Origin: CAVPGH01 sp046726955
GTDB lineage: Bacteria > Acidobacteriota > Vicinamibacteria > Fen-336
Direction of reading: 5' to 3'
NCBI GenBank assembly: GCA_046726955.1
Contig: JBKPBQ010000196.1
Span: forward strand, 1 to 10,486
Length of the DNA stretch: 10,486 nucleotides
This document shows, one piece after another, positions 1 through 6,447 of the stretch; the stretch's first letter is position 1, and every line of letters begins with the position of its first letter. A program made the position numbers and the translations under genes. The notes under the pieces are model-generated. The model was given only the letters and a program-made list of their open reading frames with translations. It did not search any database and was not told the origin of the DNA.

Positions 1-642
1 TTACCGCCGATCGCGGGCCTTGTCGGACGTCGGCATGTACACCGCGAAGCCGGCGGTCACGTAGTGCGGGCTGTTGTCGTTCAGGCCGACTCCACCCTCC
101 GCGACGAAGTCCACGTTGCGGTTGATCCGGAGCTCGAGGCCTGGGACGGCCCACGCGCGGGTGAAGCCCGAGTTGTCCACGCCGTCCAACGACTCGAAGG
201 AGACGCTCACGCCGCCCGAGACGCGCAGGCGGGGGGACACGCGGCCGCCCAGGAGCGCGCCGAAGTCGAACGCGGTCGAGTTCTGCGCGTCGGTCACGAA
301 CGCCTTGTGCGCTCCCAGCCGAGTGGAGAGGTCGATGTCGCCCCGCAGCACCTTGATGTTCGCGTCGAGACCGACCAGGCTGAAGCCGTTGAAGAAGCCG
401 CCCTGACCTTCGACGTCGAGGTAGTCGGTGATCCCGTAGCCGAGGTTGGCTCCGCCGCCCCAACGGTCGGGCCCGCCGTTCCGGCCGAAGAGACCCACCG
501 GGTAGGCGGTGAGCCGGACGTCGCCGGGGGTGATCGTGTCGCCCGAGTGCATGATGAAGGTTTGAGCCCGAGCGGGAGCGGCCAGCGCCGCCAAGAGCAA
601 GAAGCACGAGACGAGGACCAGCAGGCGCAATGATTTACTCAT
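1..642 (-). CDS. secreted small beta-barrel-like protein (probable outer-membrane protein)
   Basis: This 213-residue protein begins with a clear Sec signal peptide: a basic start (MSKSLR), a leucine-rich core and the cleavage site ARA before Gln27. The rest alternates polar and hydrophobic residues in short strands rich in Gly, Asn and Asp turns (for example GGGANLGYGITDYLDVEGQG). That is the pattern of a small outer-membrane beta-barrel, with about eight to ten strands likely. It ends in a ten-residue charged tail after the last strand (YVTAGFAVYMP), so it lacks a classical C-terminal Phe. The ATG at 642 is chosen because GGAGG lies five bases upstream; a GTG at 654 overlaps that site and is unlikely. 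It lies 204 bases downstream of the hydrolase gene on the same strand. No enzyme motif is visible and the substrate or role is unknown. A surface adhesin or pore is possible. Confidence 0.75.
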   Translation of the reverse strand: MSKSLRLLVLVSCFLLLAALAAPARAQTFIMHSGDTITPGDVRLTAYPVGLFGRNGGPDRWGGGANLGYGITDYLDVEGQGGFFNGFSLVGLDANIKVLRGDIDLSTRLGAHKAFVTDAQNSTAFDFGALLGGRVSPRLRVSGGVSVSFESLDGVDNSGFTRAWAVPGLELRINRNVDFVAEGGVGLNDNSPHYVTAGFAVYMPTSDKARDRR

Positions 643-645
643 ACG

Positions 646-652
646 CACCTCC
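646..652 (-). promoter_or_regulatory. ribosome-binding site deciding the beta-barrel gene start
   Basis: GGAGGTG on the minus strand ends just before the ATG at 642. It fixes that start over the in-frame GTG at 654, which overlaps the site itself. Confidence 0.7.
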
Positions 653-799
653 ACACCCGCGTTGAGGCAACCGTCGCGCCAGGCGCGCCACCGCCTGCAT
701 CGGGCGGCCGAAACCCGCGTGGAACCAGGGTTTGCCTGATTCCGCGACGGCCGCGCACGAACCCAATAGGGTCAGTTCTTTTGTAGAGAGTTCACTTCC

Positions 800-846
800 G
801 GCGTTGGCGCTCTTGCACGAGAGGCCAGGAGGGCCGAGCCAACGCC
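800..846. repeat. 9-base perfect inverted repeat directly after the hydrolase stop codon
   Basis: GGCGTTGGC at 800-808 pairs perfectly with GCCAACGCC at 838-846 across 29 bases. The repeat starts on the base after the TAG of the serine hydrolase (847-849). The inner loop has smaller complementary pieces (CTCT/AGAG and GGCC/GGCC). On the minus-strand RNA no U-run follows, so it is not a textbook intrinsic terminator. It could protect the 3' end or assist Rho-dependent termination. Apart from this repeat and the ribosome-binding site, the gap 643-846 shows nothing I recognise. Confidence 0.5.
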
Positions 847-2427
847 CTACGGGGCGCAGGCCACGCCGGCGGGGGGGCCCGTGGGCGCGCCCATGCGTGC
901 GCTCTCCGAAGCCAGCTTCTGAAACGCGAGGTGCTGGACACGGGGAGGCTCGGTCGGCGACATCGTAAAGAACACGCCGACCGTCGCCTTGTCGCACTTC
1001 ATGTTGAACTGACCCCTGAGCCAGTTCTCCGGCATCACCGGCCCGGCCGTCCCGCACTCGCCGACTTCGTCCTTCAGCTTTCGGATCTCGGCCTGCCTCT
1101 GGTCGGTCGGGGCGTCGAGGAGGAGGTTCATCGCCGCGATCTGCTTCGCCTCGGCGTCGTCCCAGCGCTTCCACAGGTTGACGATGTGACCGCGCATCTC
1201 CGTCTGAAGAGGCGTCGGCGCAAGCTCGCGTCGGGCGAGGCCGCCGGTGTTCCGCAGGGCGTCCCACGCGTCGCTGATGGGTTGCGAGGGACCCGAGTAG
1301 GTCAGGGTCGCCATGGCAAAGAGGGCGACGCCGTAGTCCGGAAGCCATGCCATGTACGATCCGAATCCCGGCAAGCCGCCGCCGTGGCCCACGATGGTCT
1401 CGAAGCGGCAGTCCGAGGTCACGCGCAGCCCATAGCCGTAGCCGGTCTCGGAGGCCTGGATGGCCCCGCTCACCTGCTTCACCGTCAGGTTCGAGGGAGT
1501 CCAGAGGTGCGCCATCTCGCGCACGGAGGCCCGGCGTACCGGACCGGTCTCCTCGTCGTCCCGAGGCGGCCAGGCGGAGAGATGGAAGGCGAGGTACTTC
1601 CCGAGATCGGAGGCCGTGGTCAGCAACCCTCCCATGGCTCCGAAGACGCCGTGCGGCAGGGGCGGCTCCTCACTGTAGCTACCGTCCGGCTTCAGGCGAT
1701 AGCCGACGGCGCGGTGCGCGGCCGGGATCTCCGAGAATTGGAACGTGGTCCCGTTCATCGCGAGCTTCGACAGGATCGCCTCGTGCACGTACTTCTCGTA
1801 GGGCATGCCCGAAGCGCTGGCCACGATGCGGCCCAGGAGACCGAACGCATAGTTGGAGTACTCGTACCGCGTTCCGGGAGGCGTCGAGAAGGGGATGCCC
1901 TTGCGAAGCCACTCGTCGAGGGTCGCGTCCGTGGCGCTCAGCTGCTGGTCCCCCCACGGGTTGTCTTCGGGAAAGCCCGCGCTGTGGCTCACGAGCTGGC
2001 GGACGCGCAACGGTGGCGTGTCGCGCGTCGGGAGCTCCATCCTCGCGAATTCCGGAATCCACCGGGACACTGGGTCTTCGAGCGACAGCTTGCCTTCGTC
2101 GCGCAGCTTCAGGACGGCGAGCGCGGTGAAGCTCTTCGTCATGGAGGCGATGCGGAACGCGGTCGCGGGTGTGACCGCCTCCTGCGACGAGCGATCGCGC
2201 ACGCCGACGGACTCCACGTGCGCGAGCCGGTCGTCGATCACGACACCCCAGATCATGCCCGGGATCTTCTTGTCGACGGCGTACGCGCGAAAGATGCGGT
2301 CGATCTCGGGCATGGCCGATTCCAGCTTCTTGACGCGATCGGGATCCGTGAAGCGCGCCACCGGATAGTTGTCGCTGGCCTCGAGTGCGGTGCTCATCAG
2401 GACGGCGCAGAGCGCGAGGAGTCGCAT
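847..2427 (-). CDS. exported serine hydrolase, beta-lactamase/class C PBP family (S12-like)
   Basis: This 526-residue protein has the three active-site motifs of the beta-lactamase/penicillin-binding-protein family. They are the nucleophile motif Ser95-Met-Thr-Lys98, Tyr190-Ser-Asn192, and His348-Gly-Gly350 in the place of KTG. A signal peptide covers about residues 1-17, with a cleavage site near LEA before Ser18, so it probably acts in the periplasm. The catalytic domain spans about 35-395. Residues 400-526 form an extra C-terminal region seen in many esterase/peptidase members (DUF3471-like position, not confirmed). Family members hydrolyse beta-lactams, D-amino peptides or esters; the substrate cannot be read here. 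The start is the ATG at 2427, because the hydrophobic signal begins there. Ribosome-binding sequence is weak, and a GTG three codons upstream is an alternative. It follows the WYL regulator by 47 bases, so the two are probably co-transcribed. Confidence 0.9.
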   Translation of the reverse strand: MRLLALCAVLMSTALEASDNYPVARFTDPDRVKKLESAMPEIDRIFRAYAVDKKIPGMIWGVVIDDRLAHVESVGVRDRSSQEAVTPATAFRIASMTKSFTALAVLKLRDEGKLSLEDPVSRWIPEFARMELPTRDTPPLRVRQLVSHSAGFPEDNPWGDQQLSATDATLDEWLRKGIPFSTPPGTRYEYSNYAFGLLGRIVASASGMPYEKYVHEAILSKLAMNGTTFQFSEIPAAHRAVGYRLKPDGSYSEEPPLPHGVFGAMGGLLTTASDLGKYLAFHLSAWPPRDDEETGPVRRASVREMAHLWTPSNLTVKQVSGAIQASETGYGYGLRVTSDCRFETIVGHGGGLPGFGSYMAWLPDYGVALFAMATLTYSGPSQPISDAWDALRNTGGLARRELAPTPLQTEMRGHIVNLWKRWDDAEAKQIAAMNLLLDAPTDQRQAEIRKLKDEVGECGTAGPVMPENWLRGQFNMKCDKATVGVFFTMSPTEPPRVQHLAFQKLASESARMGAPTGPPAGVACAP

Positions 2428-2474
2428 GCGCGCCACGATGCCACGGACGACCGACGAAAGATAGGCGTCGATCC

Positions 2475-3425
2475 CTAGGCGGTCGCGAGCTTCTCGAGGT
2501 TCTGCGCCACCGTCTGGAGCGCGCGCCGAAGCGCCGCCGGCTTCCGGATCGCGAAGGCGAAGGGCAGCCGCGCGAGCTCGCGCGCGAACCAGGGCAGGCT
2601 GTCCACCTCGCCGCGCAGGAGGACACCCTCTCCCGTCCACTCGAGAACGCCCACCGCGGGGAAGAGCTCCCGCTGGGCGGTCTGGAGGTCGGTCTCGAGC
2701 AGCACCTCGACGGAGAAGGCACGCTTCAGCATGGCGACGGACATCGTCACGTGGGCGAGCGCATCGAAGCCCTCGGGGCGCGAGAAGCGCCAATCGCCGA
2801 CGTGCACCGACACGACGCGGTCGAGCCGGAAGGAGCGCAGGCCGCGGCGGAGATGGCACCAACCCACGACGTACCAGCAGCCGCCGCGATAGGCCAGGCC
2901 GTAGGCATCGAACTCGCGCTCGGTCTCCTCGCCGGGCCGCGAGCGGTAGCGCAGGCGGACGCGCGTCTCGGTCTGGGCCGCCTCGCAGAGCGCCCCCAAT
3001 GCCCGGTTGTCGCCGGGCGGGTTCGAGCGGGAGAGGCCGATCGCCACCGTCTCGCCCACGGCCCGCACCCGCCGCTTCAGCTGCGCGGGCATGACCCTTT
3101 CGAGCTTGGCCAGCGCCCCCGCCACCGCGACGTGGGCCTCGGCGAGGCCGAGGCCGCGCGCGGCCAGGAGGCCCATTGCGAGGGCGAGCGTCTCGTCGTC
3201 CGTGAACATCATCGGGGGGAGCTTGAACCCCGAGACGAGCATGTAGTGCCCGTCGCGCCCGCGCTCCGCGGTGATCGGGATCCCGAGCTCCTCGAGCGTC
3301 ACCACGTAGCGGCGCACGGTGCGCGGATCGACGCGCAGCCGGCGGGCGAGCTCGGACCCGCTCATCCGGCCGTGCGTCTGCAGGAGCTCGAGCGCGGCCA
3401 GCACCCGCGCCGTGGGCCGTGACAT
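2475..3425 (-). CDS. WYL-domain transcription regulator (YafY-like, HTH + WYL + WCX)
   Basis: This 316-residue protein has a DeoR/HTH_11-type winged helix at about residues 5-60 (SGSELARRLRVDPRTVRRYVV is the recognition region). A linker helix region follows, then a WYL domain at about 140-205 with Trp184-Tyr185 and the RSFRLDRV stretch ending near Arg203. A C-terminal WCX region runs at about 225-310. Proteins of this build bind DNA and sense nucleic-acid or nucleotide ligands through WYL; they control many stress and metabolic genes. The ATG at 3425 has no Shine-Dalgarno sequence. A TAAACT box sits eight bases upstream, which suggests a leaderless transcript. The serine hydrolase lies 47 bases downstream on the same strand and is the obvious candidate target. 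The divergent NIPSNAP-fusion gene starts 80 bases away and could share control. Confidence 0.92.
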   Translation of the reverse strand: MSRPTARVLAALELLQTHGRMSGSELARRLRVDPRTVRRYVVTLEELGIPITAERGRDGHYMLVSGFKLPPMMFTDDETLALAMGLLAARGLGLAEAHVAVAGALAKLERVMPAQLKRRVRAVGETVAIGLSRSNPPGDNRALGALCEAAQTETRVRLRYRSRPGEETEREFDAYGLAYRGGCWYVVGWCHLRRGLRSFRLDRVVSVHVGDWRFSRPEGFDALAHVTMSVAMLKRAFSVEVLLETDLQTAQRELFPAVGVLEWTGEGVLLRGEVDSLPWFARELARLPFAFAIRKPAALRRALQTVAQNLEKLATA

Positions 3426-3433
3426 CCGGTCTG

Positions 3434-3439
3434 AGTTTA
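3434..3439 (-). promoter_or_regulatory. possible -10 box of a leaderless promoter for the WYL gene
   Basis: TAAACT on the minus strand lies eight bases before the ATG at 3425, so transcription would begin at or within a base or two of the start codon. No convincing -35 is visible. The lack of any ribosome-binding sequence supports a leaderless start; the membrane-protein gene at 9142 shows the same spacing. Confidence 0.35.
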
Positions 3440-3477
3440 TTCCGAATCAGGGCGTGAAGCGTCCTATATCGGGCTTA

Positions 3478-3496
3478 CCGTGCCCGAGGGGCACGG
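3478..3496 (+). promoter_or_regulatory. hairpin overlapping the ribosome-binding site of the NIPSNAP-fusion gene
   Basis: CCGTGCCC (3478-3485), a three-base GAG loop, and GGGCACGG (3489-3496) form a perfect eight-pair stem. Its last two G bases are the first two of the ribosome-binding sequence GGGAGG (3495-3500) for the ATG at 3506. It could lower or gate translation. It is short, and in GC-rich DNA such stems also occur by chance. Confidence 0.4.
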
Positions 3497-3505
3497 GAGG
3501 CGGGG

Positions 3506-4774
3506 ATGAGCAGAGCATGGCTGGGACTCCTGATCGGCGCGCTCACGCTGACCGCCGAAGGAGCGGACATGCCGGGGAGCGACGGGTCGCGGGACTTCGA
3601 TTTCTGGATGGGGTCGTGGAAGGTCCACAACCGCCGGCTGCGGGAGCGGCTGAAGGGTTCCACGGCCTGGGACGAGTTCGAGGCCACGGCCACGGCCCGC
3701 CTCCTGCTCGGCGGCGTCGGGAACGAGGACGTCTACCGCACGGAGTTCGCCGGCGGCTTCACGGGCATGAGCTTCCGGTTCTTCGACAAGGCGACGGGGA
3801 AGTGGTCGATCTACTGGGCGGACAGCCGCAAGGGAACGCTCGAGCCTCCGGTCGTCGGCTCGTTCGAGGGCGATGTGGGCGTCTTCGAGGGGGACGACAC
3901 GTTCGAAGGCCGGCCCATCCGCGTCCGCTTCACGTGGTCGCGGGTCAAGACGCCGTCCCCGCGCTGGGAGCAGGCCTTCTCCGCGGACGGCGGCAAGACC
4001 TGGGAGACGAACTGGGTGATGGAGATGACTCGCTACGACTCGTTCACGGCGCGCGAGTACCCGGTCGTCGAGCTGCGTCGCTACGAGATCAAGCCGGGTG
4101 GACGCGAGCGCTTCGCCCGCTCGTTCGAGGCCTACTTCCCGGAGGCGTTCCAGCAGCTCGGGGCGATCGCCTTCGGCCAGTTCCTCGAGAGGAAGAACGC
4201 CACGTGGTTCACCTGGATGCGGGGGTTCCCGAGCTACGACGCCCGCGCGGAGATGAACACCGACACGTACAGCGGGCTCGTGTGGAAGGAGCACGCCAAG
4301 CGGATGAACGACCTCATCGTCGACTCCGACAACGTGCTGCTCCTGAAGCCGCTCGCCCCGGGGCGCGGCCTTCCCGTCCTTCCCGCCGTGGACGTTGGAA
4401 CGGAGGCGAATGCGCCCGCGGGCGTCGTGGTGCTGCAGATCTTCGCGGCCAAGCCGGCGACGATCGAGGAGCTCGCCCGTCGGCTCGAGGAATCGTTCGC
4501 GGCGTACAGGTCCGCAGGTGTCCACGAGGCGGCGATGCTCGTGACCTACGACGTGCCCAACAACTACCCGCGGCTGCCGGTGCGCACGGACGGGCCGTAC
4601 CTCGTCTGGGTGGGGGTCGCGAAGGACAGCTCGGCGATCGAAGCGCGTCTCGCCCCGCTCGCCGAGCGCGCCGCGCAGTCGGTCAACACCGCCGGCCTGC
4701 TGCGCGACGCGCCCGAGCTGGTCCTGCTCGACCCTACGCCTCGCTCACGGCTGCGCTGGCAGCCGCAGTGGTGA
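3506..4774 (+). CDS. exported DUF1579-like + NIPSNAP fusion protein
   Basis: This 422-residue protein starts with a short signal peptide (about 1-20, before Asp21). Residues 29-172 begin with FDFWMGSWKV and carry FxGxTGMSFRFFD and GKWSIYWAD stretches. This resembles the DUF1579-type lipocalin-like fold; the assignment is by pattern only. Residues 187-282 are a NIPSNAP domain: VELRRYEIKPGGRERF, then FTWMRGF and the closing VWKEHAKRMNDLIVDSDNVLLL, typical of the family. Residues 305-410 look like a second dimeric alpha-beta-barrel unit. NIPSNAP proteins have no firmly known bacterial reaction. The ATG at 3506 has GGGAGG five bases upstream. The 3' end overlaps the converging pirin gene by 41 bases. 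It is divergent from the WYL regulator. Function unknown; ligand binding outside the cytoplasm is plausible. Confidence 0.82.
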   Translation: MSRAWLGLLIGALTLTAEGADMPGSDGSRDFDFWMGSWKVHNRRLRERLKGSTAWDEFEATATARLLLGGVGNEDVYRTEFAGGFTGMSFRFFDKATGKWSIYWADSRKGTLEPPVVGSFEGDVGVFEGDDTFEGRPIRVRFTWSRVKTPSPRWEQAFSADGGKTWETNWVMEMTRYDSFTAREYPVVELRRYEIKPGGRERFARSFEAYFPEAFQQLGAIAFGQFLERKNATWFTWMRGFPSYDARAEMNTDTYSGLVWKEHAKRMNDLIVDSDNVLLLKPLAPGRGLPVLPAVDVGTEANAPAGVVVLQIFAAKPATIEELARRLEESFAAYRSAGVHEAAMLVTYDVPNNYPRLPVRTDGPYLVWVGVAKDSSAIEARLAPLAERAAQSVNTAGLLRDAPELVLLDPTPRSRLRWQPQW

Positions 4775-5789
4775 CGTCGTCGGCGCGCTCGAGTCGCCCG
4801 TCGGGGTGGCGGGCGAAGCGGCCGCGATCGCGACCGTGCACGGGGCCATCGACTGGCCAGGGCCAGCCGCCGAAGCCCGTGCGCCGATAGTCCAGGAACG
4901 CCTGCTCGATCTCGGCGCGCGAATTCATGACGAACGGACCGTGCTGCACGACGGTTTCTCCGAGCGGCCGTCCCTGCAGCAGCAAAAGATCGGCGGCCTC
5001 GCGGCCGTTCTCGAGGGGCACCGGGACCTCCGGTCGCAGGTCCAGCGCGCGGCCGGCGGGCACGTCGCGATCGCCGACGCGGAGGCTCGTGCCCGCGAAG
5101 AAGTAGAGGCGGCGATTCGTGCCCGCTGCCGCCGGCGGAAGCGTCCAGTACGCGCCGGGCTCCATCCGGATCGTCCAGATCGCGACGTCGGCGTCGGCGT
5201 GGCGCGCCCACGAATGCGGGGGAGGGGCGGGCGGCCTCGCGCCGCCGAGCTCCCCGGCCACGAGCGTGACCTCGGTCCGCCGCCCCGAATCGTCGCGCTC
5301 CACGATCCGCGGGACGGTCGGAGCCCACAGCATCGTGAAGTGCGGGGCGACGAGCTTGTCGGCGCGCGGCAGGTTCAGCCAGATCTGGAAGAGCTCGAGC
5401 GGGTTGGGCCCTTCGCGGTCGAGCAGCGGAAACATCTCGGAGTGCACGATGCCCCCGCCCGCGGTGAGCCACTGCACGTCGCCCTCGCCGTAGCGCGCGG
5501 CCGCGCCCAGCGAGTCGGAGTGGTCCACGAGTCCCCGGCGCACCACGGTCACCGTTTCGAAGCCGCGATGCGGATGCTGCGGGAAGCCCGGGACCACGTC
5601 GCCGTGGTACATCCGCCAGCCGTCGCGAACCGTGAAGTCCATCCCGATGTCGCGTCCGGCGAGCGACGCGCTGGGCCCCAGTTGCTCGTTTCCCGCGGGG
5701 TAGGCGTCCACGTGGTGGACGCAGAACAGGAAGGGATCGACCGCCTCCCACGGGAAGCCGAGTGGCGTCACCCTTCTCACGAGATCCAT
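4734..5789 (-). CDS. pirin-family bicupin protein
   Basis: This 351-residue protein is a pirin. The N-terminal cupin carries the metal ligands His72 and His74 (in HPHRGFETVT) and His116 and Glu118 (in GGGIVHSEMF), matching the four iron ligands of human pirin. FQIWLNLP near residue 134 and the C-terminal cupin (about 200-290, ending in GPFVMNS) are also typical. The family size is usually 230-300 residues; the extra length is a C-terminal tail after about 312 (GPVHGRDRGRFARHPDG...), rich in Arg then Ala. Some bacterial pirins have quercetin dioxygenase activity and others bind regulators; the substrate here is unknown. The ATG at 5789 has GGAGGA four bases upstream. It follows DoxX by 26 bases on the same strand and is almost certainly in one operon with it, under the promoter at 6361-6390. 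It probably acts in the cytoplasm. Confidence 0.92.
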   Translation of the reverse strand: MDLVRRVTPLGFPWEAVDPFLFCVHHVDAYPAGNEQLGPSASLAGRDIGMDFTVRDGWRMYHGDVVPGFPQHPHRGFETVTVVRRGLVDHSDSLGAAARYGEGDVQWLTAGGGIVHSEMFPLLDREGPNPLELFQIWLNLPRADKLVAPHFTMLWAPTVPRIVERDDSGRRTEVTLVAGELGGARPPAPPPHSWARHADADVAIWTIRMEPGAYWTLPPAAAGTNRRLYFFAGTSLRVGDRDVPAGRALDLRPEVPVPLENGREAADLLLLQGRPLGETVVQHGPFVMNSRAEIEQAFLDYRRTGFGGWPWPVDGPVHGRDRGRFARHPDGRLERADDVTTAAASAAVSEA

Positions 5790-5815
5790 GTCTTCCTCCG
5801 ATCCTGCCTGCCGAT

Positions 5816-6319
5816 TCAAGCCGTGGCCGGCGGCGCGGGCCGCCGGAGGGCGAGGTTCGCGACCCCGCCGAGGATACCCGCGGCGAGCACGAGCGCGGTC
5901 ACCGCCGGCGTCCAGTACGCGGTCAGGCCGGCGAGCGCGTCGAGGGAGTAGCGTCCGGGCCCGGTGAGGGCCAGCGAGAGTGCTCCCGTGGCGTACAGCA
6001 GCGTGACCTCGATGCCGTTGGAGGTGGCGAAGAGGCCGTGGCTCCAGTGCACGCTGAGCGCGGCCACGATCATGACCGAGAGCATGAGCGCCGGCCCCAC
6101 CGGGCCGAAGAGCCCCAAGACCACGAGCAGGCCGCCCCCGACCTCTCCGAGTGCGGCCGCGAGCGCGAAGAGACGGCCCGGCCGGAATCCCAGCGACTCC
6201 AGGAAACCGCCGGTGCCCGTAAGGCCGTAGCCGCCAAACCAGCCGAAGAGCTTCTGCGCGCCGTGCGCCGCCATCAGCAACCCGAGGACCAGCCGTGCCA
6301 CCAGCAATCCGATATCCAT
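5816..6319 (-). CDS. DoxX-family membrane protein
   Basis: This 167-residue protein has four hydrophobic spans (about residues 5-20, 50-72, 75-92 and 130-155) and the DoxX hallmark near its start: LLMAAHGAQKLFGWFGG (His19, Lys23) followed by GTGGFLESLGF and Glu59 in the second span (ALGEVGGGLLVVLG). DoxX-like proteins sit in the inner membrane. They are linked to quinone or thiol redox chemistry and to oxidative or electrophile stress; CatD of Bacillus and MdeX-type proteins are examples of the wider family. The ATG at 6319 has GGAGGA four bases upstream. It is the first gene of a DoxX-pirin operon, read away from the HxlR repressor gene. Its leader can form a strong hairpin at its 5' end. 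Confidence 0.92.
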   Translation of the reverse strand: MDIGLLVARLVLGLLMAAHGAQKLFGWFGGYGLTGTGGFLESLGFRPGRLFALAAALGEVGGGLLVVLGLFGPVGPALMLSVMIVAALSVHWSHGLFATSNGIEVTLLYATGALSLALTGPGRYSLDALAGLTAYWTPAVTALVLAAGILGGVANLALRRPAPPATA

Positions 6320-6333
6320 GCCTTCCTCCCTTT

Positions 6334-6354
6334 CGGCGCCTTCCTTCGGCGCCG
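6334..6354 (-). promoter_or_regulatory. 5' stem-loop in the doxX leader
   Basis: CGGCGCC (6334-6340) and GGCGCCG (6348-6354) form a perfect seven-pair stem with a seven-base loop. Given the predicted promoter at 6361-6390, the transcript would begin near 6354, so the stem would sit at the very 5' end of the mRNA, just before the ribosome-binding site at 6324-6329. A 5'-terminal stem often slows mRNA decay; this role is inferred. Confidence 0.45.
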
Positions 6355-6360
6355 GTCAAC

Positions 6361-6390
6361 ACTATACTAAGTATAGCGACTATTTGTCAA
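6361..6390 (-). promoter_or_regulatory. sigma-70 type promoter of the doxX-pirin operon
   Basis: Read on the minus strand, a perfect -35 TTGACA (6390-6385) is followed after 18 bases by TATAGT (6366-6361), which matches TATAAT at five of six positions. Transcription would start near 6354, giving a leader of about 35 bases to the ATG at 6319. This AT-rich patch stands out in GC-rich DNA. Both dyads described here lie on it, so repressor binding would block polymerase directly. Confidence 0.7.
6362..6376. promoter_or_regulatory. palindromic operator 1, probable HxlR site
   Basis: CTATACTAAGTATAG is a perfect palindrome: seven-base arms around a central A at 6369. It covers the -10 and part of the spacer of the doxX promoter. 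Its centre is 18 bases from that of the second dyad, so two repressor dimers could bind on nearly the same face of the helix. Confidence 0.6.
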
Positions 6391-6395
6391 GTAGT
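6379..6395. promoter_or_regulatory. palindromic operator 2, probable HxlR site
   Basis: ACTATTTGTCAAGTAGT reads ACTA-TTG-CAA-TAGT with only one mismatched pair and a central T at 6387. It contains the -35 of the doxX promoter. The ACTA...TAGT ends resemble known binding sites of YodB/HxlR-type repressors (from memory). An overlapping bulged stem, TTTG-CAAGT with ACTTG-CAAA at 6383-6405, may matter in DNA or in the RNA read toward the repressor gene. Confidence 0.6.
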
Positions 6396-6447
6396 AACTT
6401 GCAAACGAGGGGAGAAGGCCGCATCATGGAGGGGAGAGGCGACTGCA

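Noticed and set aside
661..799. Possible decayed gene or mobile-element remnant between the beta-barrel and hydrolase genes
   Set aside because: The minus-strand frame (AAVAESGKPWFHAGFG...) matches no family I know, and the terminal repeats expected of an insertion are not seen.
2428..2862. N-terminal extension of the serine hydrolase frame up to 2862
   Set aside because: It overlaps the WYL gene in another frame and translates to Arg/Ala/Pro-rich sequence; a signal peptide starts at the ATG at 2427.
6295..6447. Upstream extension of the HxlR frame
   Set aside because: It would cross the doxX start, promoter and operators, and has no ribosome-binding site; the GTG at 6448 has a strong one.
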